A stretch of DNA of 64,000 nucleotides, from contig NZ_CP029353.1 in the NCBI RefSeq assembly GCF_003130795.1, positions 599,001 through 663,000 on the forward strand, read 5' to 3'. How positions within the stretch are numbered: position 1 is the stretch's first letter; the number at the start of each line of letters is the position of its first letter. The translations under genes and the position numbers were made by a program. Below are positions 1 to 13,141 of the stretch, piece by piece. The notes below the pieces were generated by a model, which was not told the origin of the DNA, searched no databases, and worked only from the letters and a program-made list of their open reading frames with translations. This DNA comes from Azospirillum thermophilum (lineage in GTDB: Bacteria; Pseudomonadota; Alphaproteobacteria; Azospirillales; Azospirillaceae).

Positions 1-1
1 G

Positions 2-463
2 AACCAGGAGCTGATGGGCCTCTACAAGCGCGAGAAGGTCTCGCCGGTGTCGGGCTGCCTGCCGATCCTGATCCAGATCCCGGTGTTCTTCGCGCTCTAC
101 AAGGTGCTGTTCGTCACCATCGAGATGCGGCACGCGCCCTTCTTCGGCTGGATCCACGACCTGTCGGCGCCCGATCCCACCACCATCTTCAACCTGTTCG
201 GCCTGATCCCGTGGGACCCGCCGGCCATGCTGCATCTCGGCGCCTGGCCGCTGATCATGGGCGTCACCATGTGGCTGCAGCAGCGCCTGAACCCGGCGCC
301 GCCCGACCCGGTGCAGCAGAAGGTCTTCGCGTTCCTGCCGATCATCTTCACCTTCATGCTCGCCGGCTTCCCGGCCGGTCTGGTGATCTACTGGGCCTGG
401 AACAACCTGCTGTCGGTCGCGCAGCAGTGGACGATCATGCACCGCATGGGCGTCAAGGCCTGA
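2..463 (+). CDS. yidC: YidC membrane protein insertase, C-terminal part (5' truncated)
   Basis: The window opens inside this gene, in frame from base 2, and shows the last 153 residues. YidC inserts and folds inner-membrane proteins, alone or with SecYEG. The visible part has the conserved stretch [13 protein letters not shown], followed by membrane helices and the FPAGLVIYW signature of the last helix. This is the conserved C-terminal insertase core of the Oxa1/YidC family. The N-terminal periplasmic domain lies outside the window. A GC-rich hairpin follows the stop, and yihA comes next on the same strand, a common alphaproteobacterial order. Identification is secure; only the start is missing. 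Confidence 0.97.
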   Translation, partial: NQELMGLYKREKVSPVSGCLPILIQIPVFFALYKVLFVTIEMRHAPFFGWIHDLSAPDPTTIFNLFGLIPWDPPAMLHLGAWPLIMGVTMWLQQRLNPAPPDPVQQKVFAFLPIIFTFMLAGFPAGLVIYWAWNNLLSVAQQWTIMHRMGVKA

Positions 464-488
464 CGCGACGGGCCGTCCGCCGCTTCCC

Positions 489-530
489 GCCGCCCGCTCC
501 CGCCCTTGCGGCAGGGGCGGGCGGCTCCAT
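489..530 (+). terminator. Possible terminator after yidC
   Basis: Inverted repeat GCCGCCCGC (489-497) and GCGGGCGGC (517-525), extended by a CCC/GGG pairing around a bulged T. It is followed by TCCATTT, which is only a weak T-run. The position just after the yidC stop fits, but part of the transcript may read through into yihA. Confidence 0.4.
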
Positions 531-572
531 TTCCGGCACCATGTGCAACAGACGAGACGGAAGACCCTGACC

Positions 573-1238
573 ATGAGCACCCCGACCGGGCCCGGCGTGA
601 TCTCCGGCTTCGACGAGGCCGCCATCGAGGCCGGCCGGCTGCTGTTCGCCAAGGAATGCGACTTCGTCTGGGGGGCGGCGACGCTCGACCAGCTTCCCGA
701 GGCGACGCTGACCGAGGTGGCCTTCGCCGGCCGCTCCAACGTCGGCAAGTCCAGCCTCGTCAACGCCCTGACCGGCCGCAAGACGCTCGCCCGCACCTCC
801 AACACGCCGGGCCGCACGCAGCAGCTCAACTTCTTCAACCTCGGCAACCGGCTGATGCTGGTCGACATGCCCGGCTACGGCTATGCCAAGGAATCGAAGG
901 AGAAGGTGGAGGCGTGGAACGACATGGTCCGCCGCTACCTGAAGGGCCGCGTCACGCTGCGCCGCGCCCTGGTCCTGGTCGATTCGCGCCACGGGCTGAA
1001 GCCCAGCGACCAGGAGATCATGACCATGCTGGATCAGGCGGCGGTGCCCTACGTCGTCGTGCTGACCAAGGCCGACAAGGTGAAGCCCAACGCGCTGGAC
1101 GCCATCCGCCGCGCCACCGAGGGCGCGCTGAAGAAGCATCCCGCCGCCTTCCCCGGCGTGCATGTGACCAGCTCCGAGAAGGGGGTGGGCATCGCGGAGC
1201 TCCGCGCCAGCCTCACCCAGCTCGCGGCGCTCGGCTGA
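573..1238 (+). CDS. yihA: Ribosome biogenesis GTP-binding protein YihA/YsxC (EngB)
   Basis: A 221-residue TrmE-Era-EngA family GTPase of normal length, needed for late large-subunit ribosome assembly and usually linked to cell division. The P-loop GRSNVGKS is at residues 53-60, the G3 motif DMPG at about 98-101 and the G4 motif TKAD at about 165-168. I chose ATG 573 because GGAAG lies about nine bases upstream and the protein then starts near the family norm. A GTG in the same frame at 543 would add ten residues. The position directly behind yidC is typical. Confidence 0.95.
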   Translation: MSTPTGPGVISGFDEAAIEAGRLLFAKECDFVWGAATLDQLPEATLTEVAFAGRSNVGKSSLVNALTGRKTLARTSNTPGRTQQLNFFNLGNRLMLVDMPGYGYAKESKEKVEAWNDMVRRYLKGRVTLRRALVLVDSRHGLKPSDQEIMTMLDQAAVPYVVVLTKADKVKPNALDAIRRATEGALKKHPAAFPGVHVTSSEKGVGIAELRASLTQLAALG

Positions 1239-1260
1239 CGGGGCGGGGCCGACGGCCGTC

Positions 1261-2553
1261 ATGAGCCTGCCGCCGACCCTGCTGTTCCTGATCCAGGCGA
1301 TCGTGCTGATCGCCGGCCCGTTCTTCCTGTGGCGGCTGACCGGGGTGAAGCGGCTGGCCCCCATGGTGGTCGTGCAGATCCTCTTCGGGATCGCGCTCGG
1401 CCCCTCGCTCTTCGGCAGGCTGGCGCCCGACCTGTGGGCCGCCCTGTTCGCCCCGGCCACGCTGGCCCCGCTGTCGGGCCTCGCCCTGCTGGCGGTGCTG
1501 TTCTTCGCCTTCCTGACCGGTCTGCATCTCGACCTGGCGGAGTTCCGCGGGCGGGGGCGCTCCTTCGTCGCCGTCAGCCTGACGAGCATGCTGCTGCCGA
1601 CCCTGCTGGGCGTCGGGCTGGGGCTGTGGATCGCCGAACGCTTTCCGTCCATGGCCGGGCCGAAGGCCGATCCCTGGCTGTTCGCCGCCGGCTTCGGCGT
1701 CTGCGTCGGGGTGACGGCCCTGCCGGTGCTGGGCGCCATCCTGCGCGAGATGGGGTTGCTGGAGCGGCGGGTGGGGCGGCTGGCGCTGGGCTATGCCGCG
1801 GTCAACGACGCGCTGCTCTGGGTGCTGATCACCGGCCTGCTCGCCTGGGCTGCCGGAGGTGGGGCTGCCGGAGGTGGGGCTGCCGGAGGTGGGGCTGCCG
1901 GAGGTGGGGAGGGCAGTGCGGCCGGACTCGGCGAGGTGGCCAGGGTGGCCCTGCTGGGCTTCGCCTATATCGGCGTGACCGAGCTGGTGGTGCGCCCGCT
2001 GCTCGACCGGCTGATGGAGCGGGTGGCGCCGGACGGGCAGGTGGGCGATACGGCGGTGGTGGTGACCTGCACCGCGCTGCTCGGCTCCGCCGCGGTGACG
2101 GAGCTGATCGGGCTGCACTACATCCTCGGCGCCTTCGTCGCCGGGACCGCCATGCCGCGCCGCCTCGCCGCCGCGATCCTGGCGCGGCTGGAGCATTTCG
2201 CGACCCTTGTGCTGCTGCCCTTCTTCTTCACGCTGACCGGGCTGAAGGTGTCGCTGGATTTCGGTGCCCCGGCGCAATGGGCGGTCTTCCTGCTGGCGAC
2301 CGGGGCGACGCTGGCCGGCAAGCTGGCGGGCACCACGTTCCCCGCCCGGCTGGCCGGGGAGCGCTGGGGCGACGCGCTGCAGCTCGGCGCGCTGATGCCC
2401 TGCAAGGGGCTGATGGAGGTCATCGTGCTGACCATCCTGCTGGAGGCGGGCGTGCTGTCGCCCGGCTGCTTCTCCGCGCTGGTTCTGATGGCGGTGGTGG
2501 TGACGGCGCTGACCCAGCCGATGACGCGGCTGGCCGGCCGGCTGGCGGGGTAG
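1261..2553 (+). CDS. Cation:proton antiporter (Kef/NapA-type, CPA2 family)
   Basis: A 430-residue, very hydrophobic protein with about 12 predicted membrane segments. It looks like a sodium/hydrogen exchanger of the CPA2 family, which swaps Na+ or K+ for protons across the inner membrane. There is no C-terminal TrkA-N/RCK domain, so it is the short form rather than a full KefB/C. An in-frame glycine-alanine insertion of four AAGGG units occupies residues 197-216, between two membrane helices, and is probably a flexible loop. The start at 1261 lies 22 bases behind the yihA stop, so the two may be co-transcribed. Ion specificity cannot be read from the sequence. Confidence 0.85.
   Translation: MSLPPTLLFLIQAIVLIAGPFFLWRLTGVKRLAPMVVVQILFGIALGPSLFGRLAPDLWAALFAPATLAPLSGLALLAVLFFAFLTGLHLDLAEFRGRGRSFVAVSLTSMLLPTLLGVGLGLWIAERFPSMAGPKADPWLFAAGFGVCVGVTALPVLGAILREMGLLERRVGRLALGYAAVNDALLWVLITGLLAWAAGGGAAGGGAAGGGAAGGGEGSAAGLGEVARVALLGFAYIGVTELVVRPLLDRLMERVAPDGQVGDTAVVVTCTALLGSAAVTELIGLHYILGAFVAGTAMPRRLAAAILARLEHFATLVLLPFFFTLTGLKVSLDFGAPAQWAVFLLATGATLAGKLAGTTFPARLAGERWGDALQLGALMPCKGLMEVIVLTILLEAGVLSPGCFSALVLMAVVVTALTQPMTRLAGRLAG
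1849..1908 (+). repeat. Four tandem copies of a 15-bp unit inside the antiporter gene
   Basis: The unit GCTGCCGGAGGTGGG occurs four times without a mismatch (1849-1863, 1864-1878, 1879-1893, 1894-1908). It is in phase with the reading frame and encodes AAGGG four times. Perfect identity indicates recent slippage, and copy-number changes would keep the frame. Confidence 0.97.
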
Positions 2554-2558
2554 GCGCG

Positions 2559-2765
2559 CTACAGCGGCCTGCGGACGTTCGCCGCGCTGCCGGGATCGGC
2601 CGGCGGCTCCCGGGAGTCGTCCGGGATCCGGCGGTTGGCGTCGGTCACGCTCTGCCGGTCGGGGGAGTCGTAGAGGCGGCGGGCCTTTTCGGCGTTCTCC
2701 TTGGGGTCGCTCTTCAGCGCCTCGGTGAAGGGGCTCTTCGGAGTCGGCATGCGGCGGTCGTCCAT
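2559..2765 (-). CDS. Small hypothetical protein
   Basis: A 68-residue hydrophilic, charged protein with no membrane segment or recognised domain. It starts MDDRRMPTPK and ends NVRRPL. The case for a real gene is the GGAGG ribosome binding site a few bases before ATG 2765 and its tight fit between the antiporter stop (2553) and argB (2883) on the opposite strand. The composition suggests a mostly disordered cytoplasmic protein. A second ATG five codons downstream is possible. Function unknown. Confidence 0.7.
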   Translation of the reverse strand: MDDRRMPTPKSPFTEALKSDPKENAEKARRLYDSPDRQSVTDANRRIPDDSREPPADPGSAANVRRPL

Positions 2766-2882
2766 GGGGGCCTCCGTCGGTCGGGGACGGAGGGAAAACC
2801 GCCCGGCGGACCAAGGGGTTCCCGGTGCGGGGCAGGGTACGAAAAAGTCCCCTAGGCACCCCCGGAGCTTTCCGTTAAAGAC

Positions 2883-3818
2883 ATGACCGACGCACCATCT
2901 CCAGCGACGGACACAGCCGTGCAGAACACCACCCGCGACGAGTGGCTCTCCAAAGCCCGCACCCTGTCCGAGGCCCTGCCCTACATGCGCCGCTACGCGG
3001 GGCGCACCTTCGTCATCAAGTACGGCGGCCACGCCATGGGCGACGCCAGCCTGGCGGAGAAGTTCGCCCGCGACATCGTGCTGCTGAAGCAGGTCGGCAT
3101 CAATCCGGTGGTGGTGCATGGCGGCGGGCCGCAGATCGGCCAGATGCTGGAGCGGCTGAAGATCAAGTCCAGCTTCGTCGACGGCCTGCGCGTCACCGAC
3201 AAGGAGACGGTCGAGGTGGTCGAGATGGTGCTGGCCGGCTCCATCAACAAGCAGATCGTCGCCGCCATCAACGCGGCCGGCGGCCGGGCGGTGGGCCTGT
3301 CGGGCAAGGACAGCAACCTGATCACCGCGCGCAAGCTGCGCCGCGTCCAGCGCGATCCCGACAGCAACATCGAGAAGGTTCTGGACCTCGGCTTCGTCGG
3401 GGAGCCCTACCAGGTCAACCCGCAGATCCTGCACGCGCTCGCCCAGTCCGACATCATCCCGGTGATCGCGCCGGTCGGCTTCGACCGCCAGGGCGACACC
3501 TACAACATCAACGCCGACACGGCGGCGGGCGCGGTGGCGGCGGCGTTGGGCGCCACCCGCTTCTTCCTGCTGACCGACGTCGCGGGCGTGCTGGACAAGA
3601 ACAAGCAGCTCATCGAGAAGATGACGCTGGACCAGGCGCGCGCGGCGATCGCCGACGGCACGGCGTCGGGCGGCATGATCCCGAAGATCGAGACCTGCGT
3701 CGACGCGGTGGAGCAGGGGGTGGACGCCGCCGTCATCCTCGATGGCCGGGTGCCGCACGCCCTGCTTCTGGAGATCTTCACCGAGGGTGGGGCCGGCACC
3801 CTGATCGGGCGCGAGTAG
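2883..3818 (+). CDS. argB: Acetylglutamate kinase
   Basis: ArgB phosphorylates N-acetyl-L-glutamate, the second step of arginine synthesis, in the cytoplasm. The 311-residue protein has the amino-acid-kinase fold signatures KYGGHAMG (residues 46-53) for phosphate binding and HGGGPQ (79-84). It also has the C-terminal MIPKIETC segment typical of the family. Length is normal, with an N-terminal helix like that of arginine-inhibited hexameric ArgB enzymes, so feedback inhibition is likely. In many alphaproteobacteria argB also follows yidC and yihA, as it does here. Start ATG 2883. Confidence 0.96.
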   Translation: MTDAPSPATDTAVQNTTRDEWLSKARTLSEALPYMRRYAGRTFVIKYGGHAMGDASLAEKFARDIVLLKQVGINPVVVHGGGPQIGQMLERLKIKSSFVDGLRVTDKETVEVVEMVLAGSINKQIVAAINAAGGRAVGLSGKDSNLITARKLRRVQRDPDSNIEKVLDLGFVGEPYQVNPQILHALAQSDIIPVIAPVGFDRQGDTYNINADTAAGAVAAALGATRFFLLTDVAGVLDKNKQLIEKMTLDQARAAIADGTASGGMIPKIETCVDAVEQGVDAAVILDGRVPHALLLEIFTEGGAGTLIGRE

Positions 3819-3863
3819 AGCGCCCATATCAGAGGGCGGACGTCTCGGCAAAGGAGGACGCCA

Positions 3864-4199
3864 ATGTCCGATCCCCGCGGTTCCGATCCGCGCAAGGACC
3901 TGCTCCGCCAGATCAGGGCCATCCGCGAAGAGCTGGACCCCAAGCTGGTCGAGCGGGCGAAGCTCGCGGTGTTCGGCAAGGTGCCGTACGACCGCGACAA
4001 CGCCCGCGCGGCGGTGGCCCATTTCCTGGCCGGCCGCAAGGACGGCGAGGAGCTGCGCGCCGAGCTGGAGCGGACGCTGGGCGAGGAGCTGCCGGACGTC
4101 GGCGCCTCCGGCCCCGAGCCGATCAGGTCCGAGCCGGTCAAGCCCGACTCCGCGGCCAGGCATCCGCTGAAGCCGCGCCGCATCGGGCGCATCGTCTGA
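3864..4199 (+). CDS. Hypothetical protein
   Basis: A 111-residue, highly charged, mostly helical soluble protein with a proline- and arginine-rich C-terminus. It has a strong ribosome binding site (AAAGGAGG, six bases before ATG 3864) and lies 45 bases downstream of argB, so co-transcription is likely. I recognise no domain. Clear translation signals and alphaproteobacterial codon use support a real gene. Function unknown. Confidence 0.75.
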   Translation: MSDPRGSDPRKDLLRQIRAIREELDPKLVERAKLAVFGKVPYDRDNARAAVAHFLAGRKDGEELRAELERTLGEELPDVGASGPEPIRSEPVKPDSAARHPLKPRRIGRIV

Positions 4200-4265
4200 C
4201 CCCGGCCGGCGGCCGGCCCCTGGCCGCCATTCCTCAACCGTCGCCAAACCGGAGAGCCGACGCCC

Positions 4266-5261
4266 GTGCTGCATGCCTTCGTCCGGGACGAGGGGCTTCT
4301 CCGCTGGGCCAGGGAGCTTGACGGAGCGGCCGACCCGCTGCCCGACAGCACCGTCTGGATCGACCTGCTGTCCCCCACGCCGGAGGAGCTGGCGCGGGTG
4401 GAGGCGCTGGTCGGCACCCCGCTGCCGACGCGCGAGCAGATGGCGGAGATCGAGGAGTCGAGCCGGCTGCGGCTGGTCGGCGGCGCGGTGCACATGACGG
4501 TGATGGTCCTGGTCTGGGCCGACACCGATCGGCCGCGCATCGCCGAGGTCAGCTTCGTGCTGGTCGGCGGCCGGCTGGTGACGATCCACCACATCGACCC
4601 GCAGCCCTTCCTGGCCTTCCGGCGCACCCTGTCTCACCGCAGCATCCCCTGCACGGGGGCCGAGGCGGTGCTGGCCTATCTGGTGGACGCGGTGGTGGAG
4701 CGGACGGCCGGGGTGCTGCGCCGCGTCGGGCTGGAGCTGGACACCATGAGCAGCCGCGCCTTCCGAGGCCGGACGCTGCGCCCGCGGGGCGAGACGCGCG
4801 GCGACAGCCGCTCGCTCCGCCGCATCGGCCACACCGGCCACCTGATCGGCAAGGCCCATGTCAGCCTGGCAAGCCTGCAGCGCATGCTGGACTTCCTGTC
4901 GCGCAACGACGGCCGCATGGGCGGCTGGAGCGGCAGCAAGGCGACGCGGCGCTGGGCGCGGGCGACCCTGCAGGACGTCACCGGCCTCGACGAATACGCC
5001 ACCTTCCTGTCGAGCAAGGTCAGCCTGCTGCTCGACACCACGCTCGGCCGGATCAACGTCGAGCAGAACGAGATCGTGAAGATCGTCTCGGTGATCACCG
5101 TCCTGCTGTTCCCGCCGACCCTGGTCGCCACCATCTACGGCATGAACTTCACCGACATGCCGGAGAAGGACTGGATGTACGGCTACCCGATGGCGTTGCT
5201 GCTGATGGCGCTGTCGGCGGTGCTGCCGATGATCTTCGTGAAGCTGCGGCGCTGGCTCTGA
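4266..5261 (+). CDS. CorA-family divalent cation transporter (CorA/ZntB-like)
   Basis: A 331-residue CorA-superfamily protein: a large acidic cytoplasmic N-terminal domain, a long helix, and two C-terminal membrane segments. The signature YGMN (around residues 291-294) lies between the two membrane helices and forms the pore-mouth loop of these pentameric channels, which pass Mg2+, Co2+, Ni2+ or Zn2+. Length matches ZntB/CorA. The start is GTG 4266 and no ATG gives a better N-terminus. The gene meets the EamA gene tail to tail. CorA and ZntB cannot be told apart from these features. Confidence 0.88.
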   Translation: MLHAFVRDEGLLRWARELDGAADPLPDSTVWIDLLSPTPEELARVEALVGTPLPTREQMAEIEESSRLRLVGGAVHMTVMVLVWADTDRPRIAEVSFVLVGGRLVTIHHIDPQPFLAFRRTLSHRSIPCTGAEAVLAYLVDAVVERTAGVLRRVGLELDTMSSRAFRGRTLRPRGETRGDSRSLRRIGHTGHLIGKAHVSLASLQRMLDFLSRNDGRMGGWSGSKATRRWARATLQDVTGLDEYATFLSSKVSLLLDTTLGRINVEQNEIVKIVSVITVLLFPPTLVATIYGMNFTDMPEKDWMYGYPMALLLMALSAVLPMIFVKLRRWL

Positions 5262-5270
5262 CCGGCCGTC

Positions 5271-6188
5271 CTACTTCGCCCGCGCGGTCAGCAGGATGCC
5301 GGCGCAGATCAGCGCGACGCTGATGGCGACGCCGACCGTCAGCGGCTCGCCCATGAAGGCGGCGCTGAGCAGCAGGGCGACCACCGGCACGAGACAGACG
5401 AACTGGCCGGCCTGGCTCGCCGGCATCACCGCCAGCGCCTTGCTCCACCACCAATAGCAGAGGCTGGTGGCGATCAGCACGTTGTAGGCGATGACGAGCA
5501 GCAGCGGCTGCGTCAGGTGGATGGGGCGGTGGCCCTCCATCGCCAGGGCGAAGGGGATCATGGCGAGGCTGCTGAGCGCGATCTGCCAGAAGGTCTGCGT
5601 CCAGAAGGGGGTGTGCCAGACCCGGCGGCGGTAGAGCGTCGCCCCCAGCGCCCAGGTGGCGGCGCAGGCCAGCAGAAGCCCGTTGCCGAGCAGGGCGCGC
5701 CCGTCGCTCCAGTCGACCAGCAGCGGGTTGAAGAACACCACCACTCCGGCGAAGGCCAGCAGCGCCCCGGCCAGCCGCCGGGCGGAGACCCGTTCGCCCA
5801 GGATCAGGACCCCCAGCGGCAGGGCCCACATCTGCATGGTATAGACCAGCACCGCCGCGCGGCCCGGCGCCACATACTGCAGCCCGACGTTGCTCAGCGC
5901 CATCATCAGCCCGACCTGCATCAGGCCGATGGCGGCCAGCGGCAGCCGGTCGCCGCGGGCCGGCAGCAGGGGAAAGCGCAGCAGCGGCGCCAGCGCCATC
6001 ACGCCGATGGCGGCCCCGAACAGCCGCACCGCGCAGAAGGTCAGCGGCCCCATGTCCGCAAGCGCGATCTTCATGAAGGGCCAGTTGGAGCTCCAGAACA
6101 GCACGATGCCGGCGAGCTGGGCATAGACCGTCAGCCCGGGACCCGGCTGTGCGGCGCTGCTCTGGACGGCGGACGACTGGTTGCTCAT
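5271..6188 (-). CDS. EamA/DMT-family transporter
   Basis: A 305-residue inner-membrane protein with about ten hydrophobic segments in two homologous halves, the pattern of drug/metabolite (EamA, RhaT-like) permeases. These export amino acids, metabolites or drugs; the substrate cannot be predicted. The start is ATG 6188, chosen because GGAGGGG lies three bases upstream; a longer reading to 6227 lacks such a site. It is divergent from the thiC riboswitch region and convergent with the CorA gene. Confidence 0.88.
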   Translation of the reverse strand: MSNQSSAVQSSAAQPGPGLTVYAQLAGIVLFWSSNWPFMKIALADMGPLTFCAVRLFGAAIGVMALAPLLRFPLLPARGDRLPLAAIGLMQVGLMMALSNVGLQYVAPGRAAVLVYTMQMWALPLGVLILGERVSARRLAGALLAFAGVVVFFNPLLVDWSDGRALLGNGLLLACAATWALGATLYRRRVWHTPFWTQTFWQIALSSLAMIPFALAMEGHRPIHLTQPLLLVIAYNVLIATSLCYWWWSKALAVMPASQAGQFVCLVPVVALLLSAAFMGEPLTVGVAISVALICAGILLTARAK

Positions 6189-6286
6189 GACCCCTCCGGT
6201 TTGGTGGGCGCATCTTATGGTGTCCAAACGGAAGACAGTCCTGCTTTCCTTTGACAGCAGCCGCGCGCTCCGCCACCATCGGCGCG

Positions 6287-6399
6287 TTTCCAGGGGGGTC
6301 CCGTAGGGGGCTGAGATACCACCGGCCGTTCGCCCGAAAGGGCGACCGGCAACGTGGTGACCCTTCGAACCTGATCCGGGTCATACCGGCGAAGGGAGG
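6287..6399 (+). promoter_or_regulatory. TPP (THI-element) riboswitch upstream of thiC
   Basis: The conserved blocks of a thiamin pyrophosphate riboswitch are present in order: the GGGGGTCCCG start of P1/P2, CTGAGATACC (6311-6320), a variable hairpin (about 6324-6353), and GAACCTGATC...GGTCATACCGGCG with the closing GAAGGGAGG (6367-6399). Binding of TPP normally represses thiamin genes. The aptamer ends about 130 bases before the thiC start, leaving room for an expression platform that controls translation or termination. Confidence 0.95.
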
Positions 6400-6520
6400 A
6401 TTTTGCAGACCGGGCCTTGCCGCATCGACCGCGGCCGCCTGCCTGCCCGCCGCATCACGCGGCCTGCAATCCGTCACCTCCGTCCGCAGTCCCGGGTTTG
6501 TCCGGCAACCTCGTTCGTGA

Positions 6521-10443
<3,923 letters not shown>

Positions 10444-10519
10444 TGATGTTTCTTTAAGCAGGCTGCTTCAGCTTTGGGCAAGGTTTGGGCGAAGAGTGGT
10501 CAACCCTTGCCCGCCCCCC

Positions 10520-10708
10520 TTACATGAAGAAGCTGCCGCCGATCCAGCCGACCACGGTCAACAGAATCAGCATCACCATCGTCGTCATGATGAGGATGTT
10601 GGTCTTGCGAATCGCGCGGCAGTTCGGACAGCCGGGCATGTCCGCCGGGTAGGGGCGGTGGCAGCGCTCGCAGCGGATGGTATCGTCCGCGGGATCCTGG
10701 GTCGGCAT
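10520..10708 (-). CDS. Small zinc-ribbon membrane protein
   Basis: A 62-residue protein with an N-terminal zinc-ribbon-like knuckle (CERC at about 13-16, CPNC at 27-30), then a short basic linker and one long hydrophobic helix to the C-terminus. It is probably a single-pass inner-membrane protein with its metal site in the cytoplasm. The two CxxC pairs and the clean membrane segment make it a convincing gene despite its size. Function unknown. Confidence 0.75.
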   Translation of the reverse strand: MPTQDPADDTIRCERCHRPYPADMPGCPNCRAIRKTNILIMTTMVMLILLTVVGWIGGSFFM

Positions 10709-10811
10709 GGCGGTCGCTCGTTCCTCTGGTGGCTACGACGGGAGCGGCCGGACGCTACCACAGGGCCGCCGGGCGGCCAAACCGGTGCGGCATCGCGTCC
10801 GTCCCGCGTCG

Positions 10812-12242
10812 TCAGTCGGCGGCGCGCAGCTCCGGCGCCTGCAGCCGGCGCGGCGCATGGTCGAGCGGGTCGAGCAGGGGGATGTCGCTGCCGGGCGGGG
10901 CGGCCTCCAGGTCGCGGAAGCGGCGGGCGCTGACCAGGACGCGCGACTCCAGCGTGCCGACGGCGGCGTTGTAGCAGCCGACCGCCTTGTCGAGCTGGCC
11001 GCCCAGCTTTTCCATATGGCCGCCGAGGTCGCACAGCCGCTTGTAGAGCTCCGCCCCCAGCGCGCTGATGGCGCGGGCGTTGTCGGCCATGCGTTCCTGC
11101 CGCCAGCCATAGGCCACGGCGCGCAGCAGGGCGATCAGGGTGGTCGGGGTCGCCAGGATCACCCGGTGGTCGATGCCCGCCTCGATCAGCGCCGGATCCT
11201 GCTCCAGCGCCGCGGAGAAGAAGTTCTCGCCGGGCAGGAACAGCACGACGAATTCCGGCGTATCGTCGAACTGGTCCCAATAGGCCTTGGCGCCGAGCTG
11301 GCGCATATGCTCGCGGACATGGCGGACATGGCGCGCCAGCCCCTCGGCCCGCTGCCCGTCGCCGTCCGCCTGGATGGCGTCGAGATAGCCTTCCAGCGGG
11401 GTCTTGGCGTCCACCACGATGGTCTTGCCGCCGGGCAGCCGGACGATCAGGTCGGGGCGCAGTTTCCCGCCGGGGCCGTCCACGCTCGCCTGTTCATGGA
11501 AGTCGCAGTGGTCGAGCATGCCCGCCATCTCGCAGACGCGGCGGAGCTGCATCTCGCCCCAGCGGCCGCGGGCGGCGGGGGTGCGCAGGGCGCGCACGAG
11601 GTTGCCCGTCTCCGTCCGCAGCAGGGCCTGCGTCTCCACCAGCGAGAGCACCTGCTGCCGCAGCCCCTCATAGGCGCCGGCGCGCGTCGTCTCCATCTCG
11701 CGGATCTGGCGGTCCATCGCCTCCAGCGTCTGGCGCACCGGGGCGACGATCTCGCCGATGGCGGTCTGCCGCTTGTCGAGGTCGCCCTTCGCCTGCTCCT
11801 GGAAGCTCGCCAGCGTCTCGCGGGCGAGGTCGAGGAAGCTGCGGTTGTTGGCGCGCAGCGCCTCGGCCGACAGGGCCTTGAAGCTGTCGGACAGGGCCGC
11901 CTGCGCCTGTTCGAGGATCGCCAGCTTCTCCGCCGCGGCGGAGCGTTCCTTGGCCAGCGTGGTCGCCAGCTCCGCCTGGCGTTCGCGGGCGGCGGCGACC
12001 TCGCCCTGCAGCCGGGCGATCTGGTGGTCGCGCGCCTCGATCCCCTCGCGAAGCTCCTCTTCCATCCGGTCGGCGAAGTCGAGGCGGGTGGCGAGTTCCG
12101 CCTGGATGGCGGCGGCCTCCGCCTCGGCCTGGGCGGCGGCGGAGCGCAGGATGACCCAGGCGAGCCCGACCCCGAGCAGCAGCCCGCCGATCAGCCCCAG
12201 CACCAGCGACGTCCCGTCCACCGCGACCTGTATCCCGCCCAT
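10812..12242 (-). CDS. rmuC: DNA recombination protein RmuC
   Basis: A 476-residue RmuC-family protein. An N-terminal membrane helix (about 8-30) is followed by a long alanine/glutamate-rich coiled coil (to about 170). The RmuC domain then carries the family motif VVDAKTPLEGY and the nuclease-like core. RmuC limits inversions at short repeats in E. coli, and its fold resembles restriction-type nucleases. I chose ATG 12242 because the membrane helix then sits at the N-terminus; the frame is open upstream to 12338 but without a ribosome binding site. It is divergent from the NUDIX gene. Confidence 0.9.
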   Translation of the reverse strand: MGGIQVAVDGTSLVLGLIGGLLLGVGLAWVILRSAAAQAEAEAAAIQAELATRLDFADRMEEELREGIEARDHQIARLQGEVAAARERQAELATTLAKERSAAAEKLAILEQAQAALSDSFKALSAEALRANNRSFLDLARETLASFQEQAKGDLDKRQTAIGEIVAPVRQTLEAMDRQIREMETTRAGAYEGLRQQVLSLVETQALLRTETGNLVRALRTPAARGRWGEMQLRRVCEMAGMLDHCDFHEQASVDGPGGKLRPDLIVRLPGGKTIVVDAKTPLEGYLDAIQADGDGQRAEGLARHVRHVREHMRQLGAKAYWDQFDDTPEFVVLFLPGENFFSAALEQDPALIEAGIDHRVILATPTTLIALLRAVAYGWRQERMADNARAISALGAELYKRLCDLGGHMEKLGGQLDKAVGCYNAAVGTLESRVLVSARRFRDLEAAPPGSDIPLLDPLDHAPRRLQAPELRAAD

Positions 12243-12552
12243 CACCGCACCGGCATCTTCAAACGCAGGATGCAGCCTAGCGGAACGAATCGCGAATTGG
12301 AACAGGCGGAGAACGGAGGAGGGGACCTGTCGGAACAACGCAGCCCGGAGTAACGCCGCCAGTCCTCAGGCCCGTTCTGGCGGGCGACGGGCATGGGAGG
12401 CGGGTTTCGTGTAGCTGGTCCAGCGTTTCGCGGAGGTCTTCCAGCAGGACGGATTGGCTGCCGGCAAGCGTGGTCGCGGCCGGCCGCGAAATTCGTCCGC
12501 CCTCCAAGCGGTCCCGCTTGCGCCCCGGCGGCAACCGCGCCATATCGGACCC
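12243..12552. other. Intergenic region between rmuC and the NUDIX gene
   Basis: A 310-base divergent spacer. It must hold the promoters of both genes, but I see no near-consensus -35/-10 pair, no hairpin with a T-run and no convincing small ORF. Confidence 0.5.
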
Positions 12553-13131
12553 ATGCCGAACGACACTCCCCCCAGCAGCGGTTCCCCCAGCAGCGGTCCG
12601 AGGGTGATGACGATCCCGCCCGGCGAGGACCGCGAGCGGCTGACCTGTCCCGACTGCGGCTACATCGCCTACAGGAACCCGCTGATCGTGGTGGGGGCGG
12701 TGGCGGTCTGGGAGGACGGGCGCATCCTGCTGTGCCGCCGCGCCATCGAGCCGCGCAAGGGCTACTGGACCCTGCCGGCCGGCTTCATGGAGGAGCGGGA
12801 GAGCACCATGGAGGGGGCCGCCCGCGAGGCCTGGGAGGAGGCGCGGGCGCGGATCGAGATCGATGCGCTGCTCGCCGTCTACGACATCCCGCGGATCAGC
12901 CAGGTGCAGATGATCTTCCGTGCCAGGCTGCTGTCGCCCGACGTCGAGGCCGGGCCGGAAAGCCAGGAGGTCGGGCTGTTCCGCTGGCAGGAGATCCCGT
13001 GGGACGAACTGGCCTTCCCGACCGTGACCTGGGCCCTGCGCGAGCACCATGACCGGCTGGGGCGCCACGACTTCGCCCCCGCCCTCAACCCGACGCCGGA
13101 CACGCTCGCCCGCTGGGACCGGATGCTGTAG
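12553..13131 (+). CDS. NUDIX hydrolase with N-terminal zinc ribbon
   Basis: A 192-residue pyrophosphohydrolase. A short disordered N-terminus leads to half of a zinc ribbon (CPDCGYIAYRNP, about 33-44), then the NUDIX fold. The NUDIX box reads GFMEERESTMEGAAREAWEE (about 77-96) and keeps the metal-binding REAWEE glutamates. Such proteins cleave NDP-linked molecules such as ADP-ribose or NADH. The substrate cannot be assigned. The start is uncertain: ATG 12553 is used, but ATG 12607 (behind GAGGGTG) would give a protein starting just before the ribbon. Confidence 0.87.
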   Translation: MPNDTPPSSGSPSSGPRVMTIPPGEDRERLTCPDCGYIAYRNPLIVVGAVAVWEDGRILLCRRAIEPRKGYWTLPAGFMEERESTMEGAAREAWEEARARIEIDALLAVYDIPRISQVQMIFRARLLSPDVEAGPESQEVGLFRWQEIPWDELAFPTVTWALREHHDRLGRHDFAPALNPTPDTLARWDRML

Positions 13132-13141
13132 GGCGTCCGCC

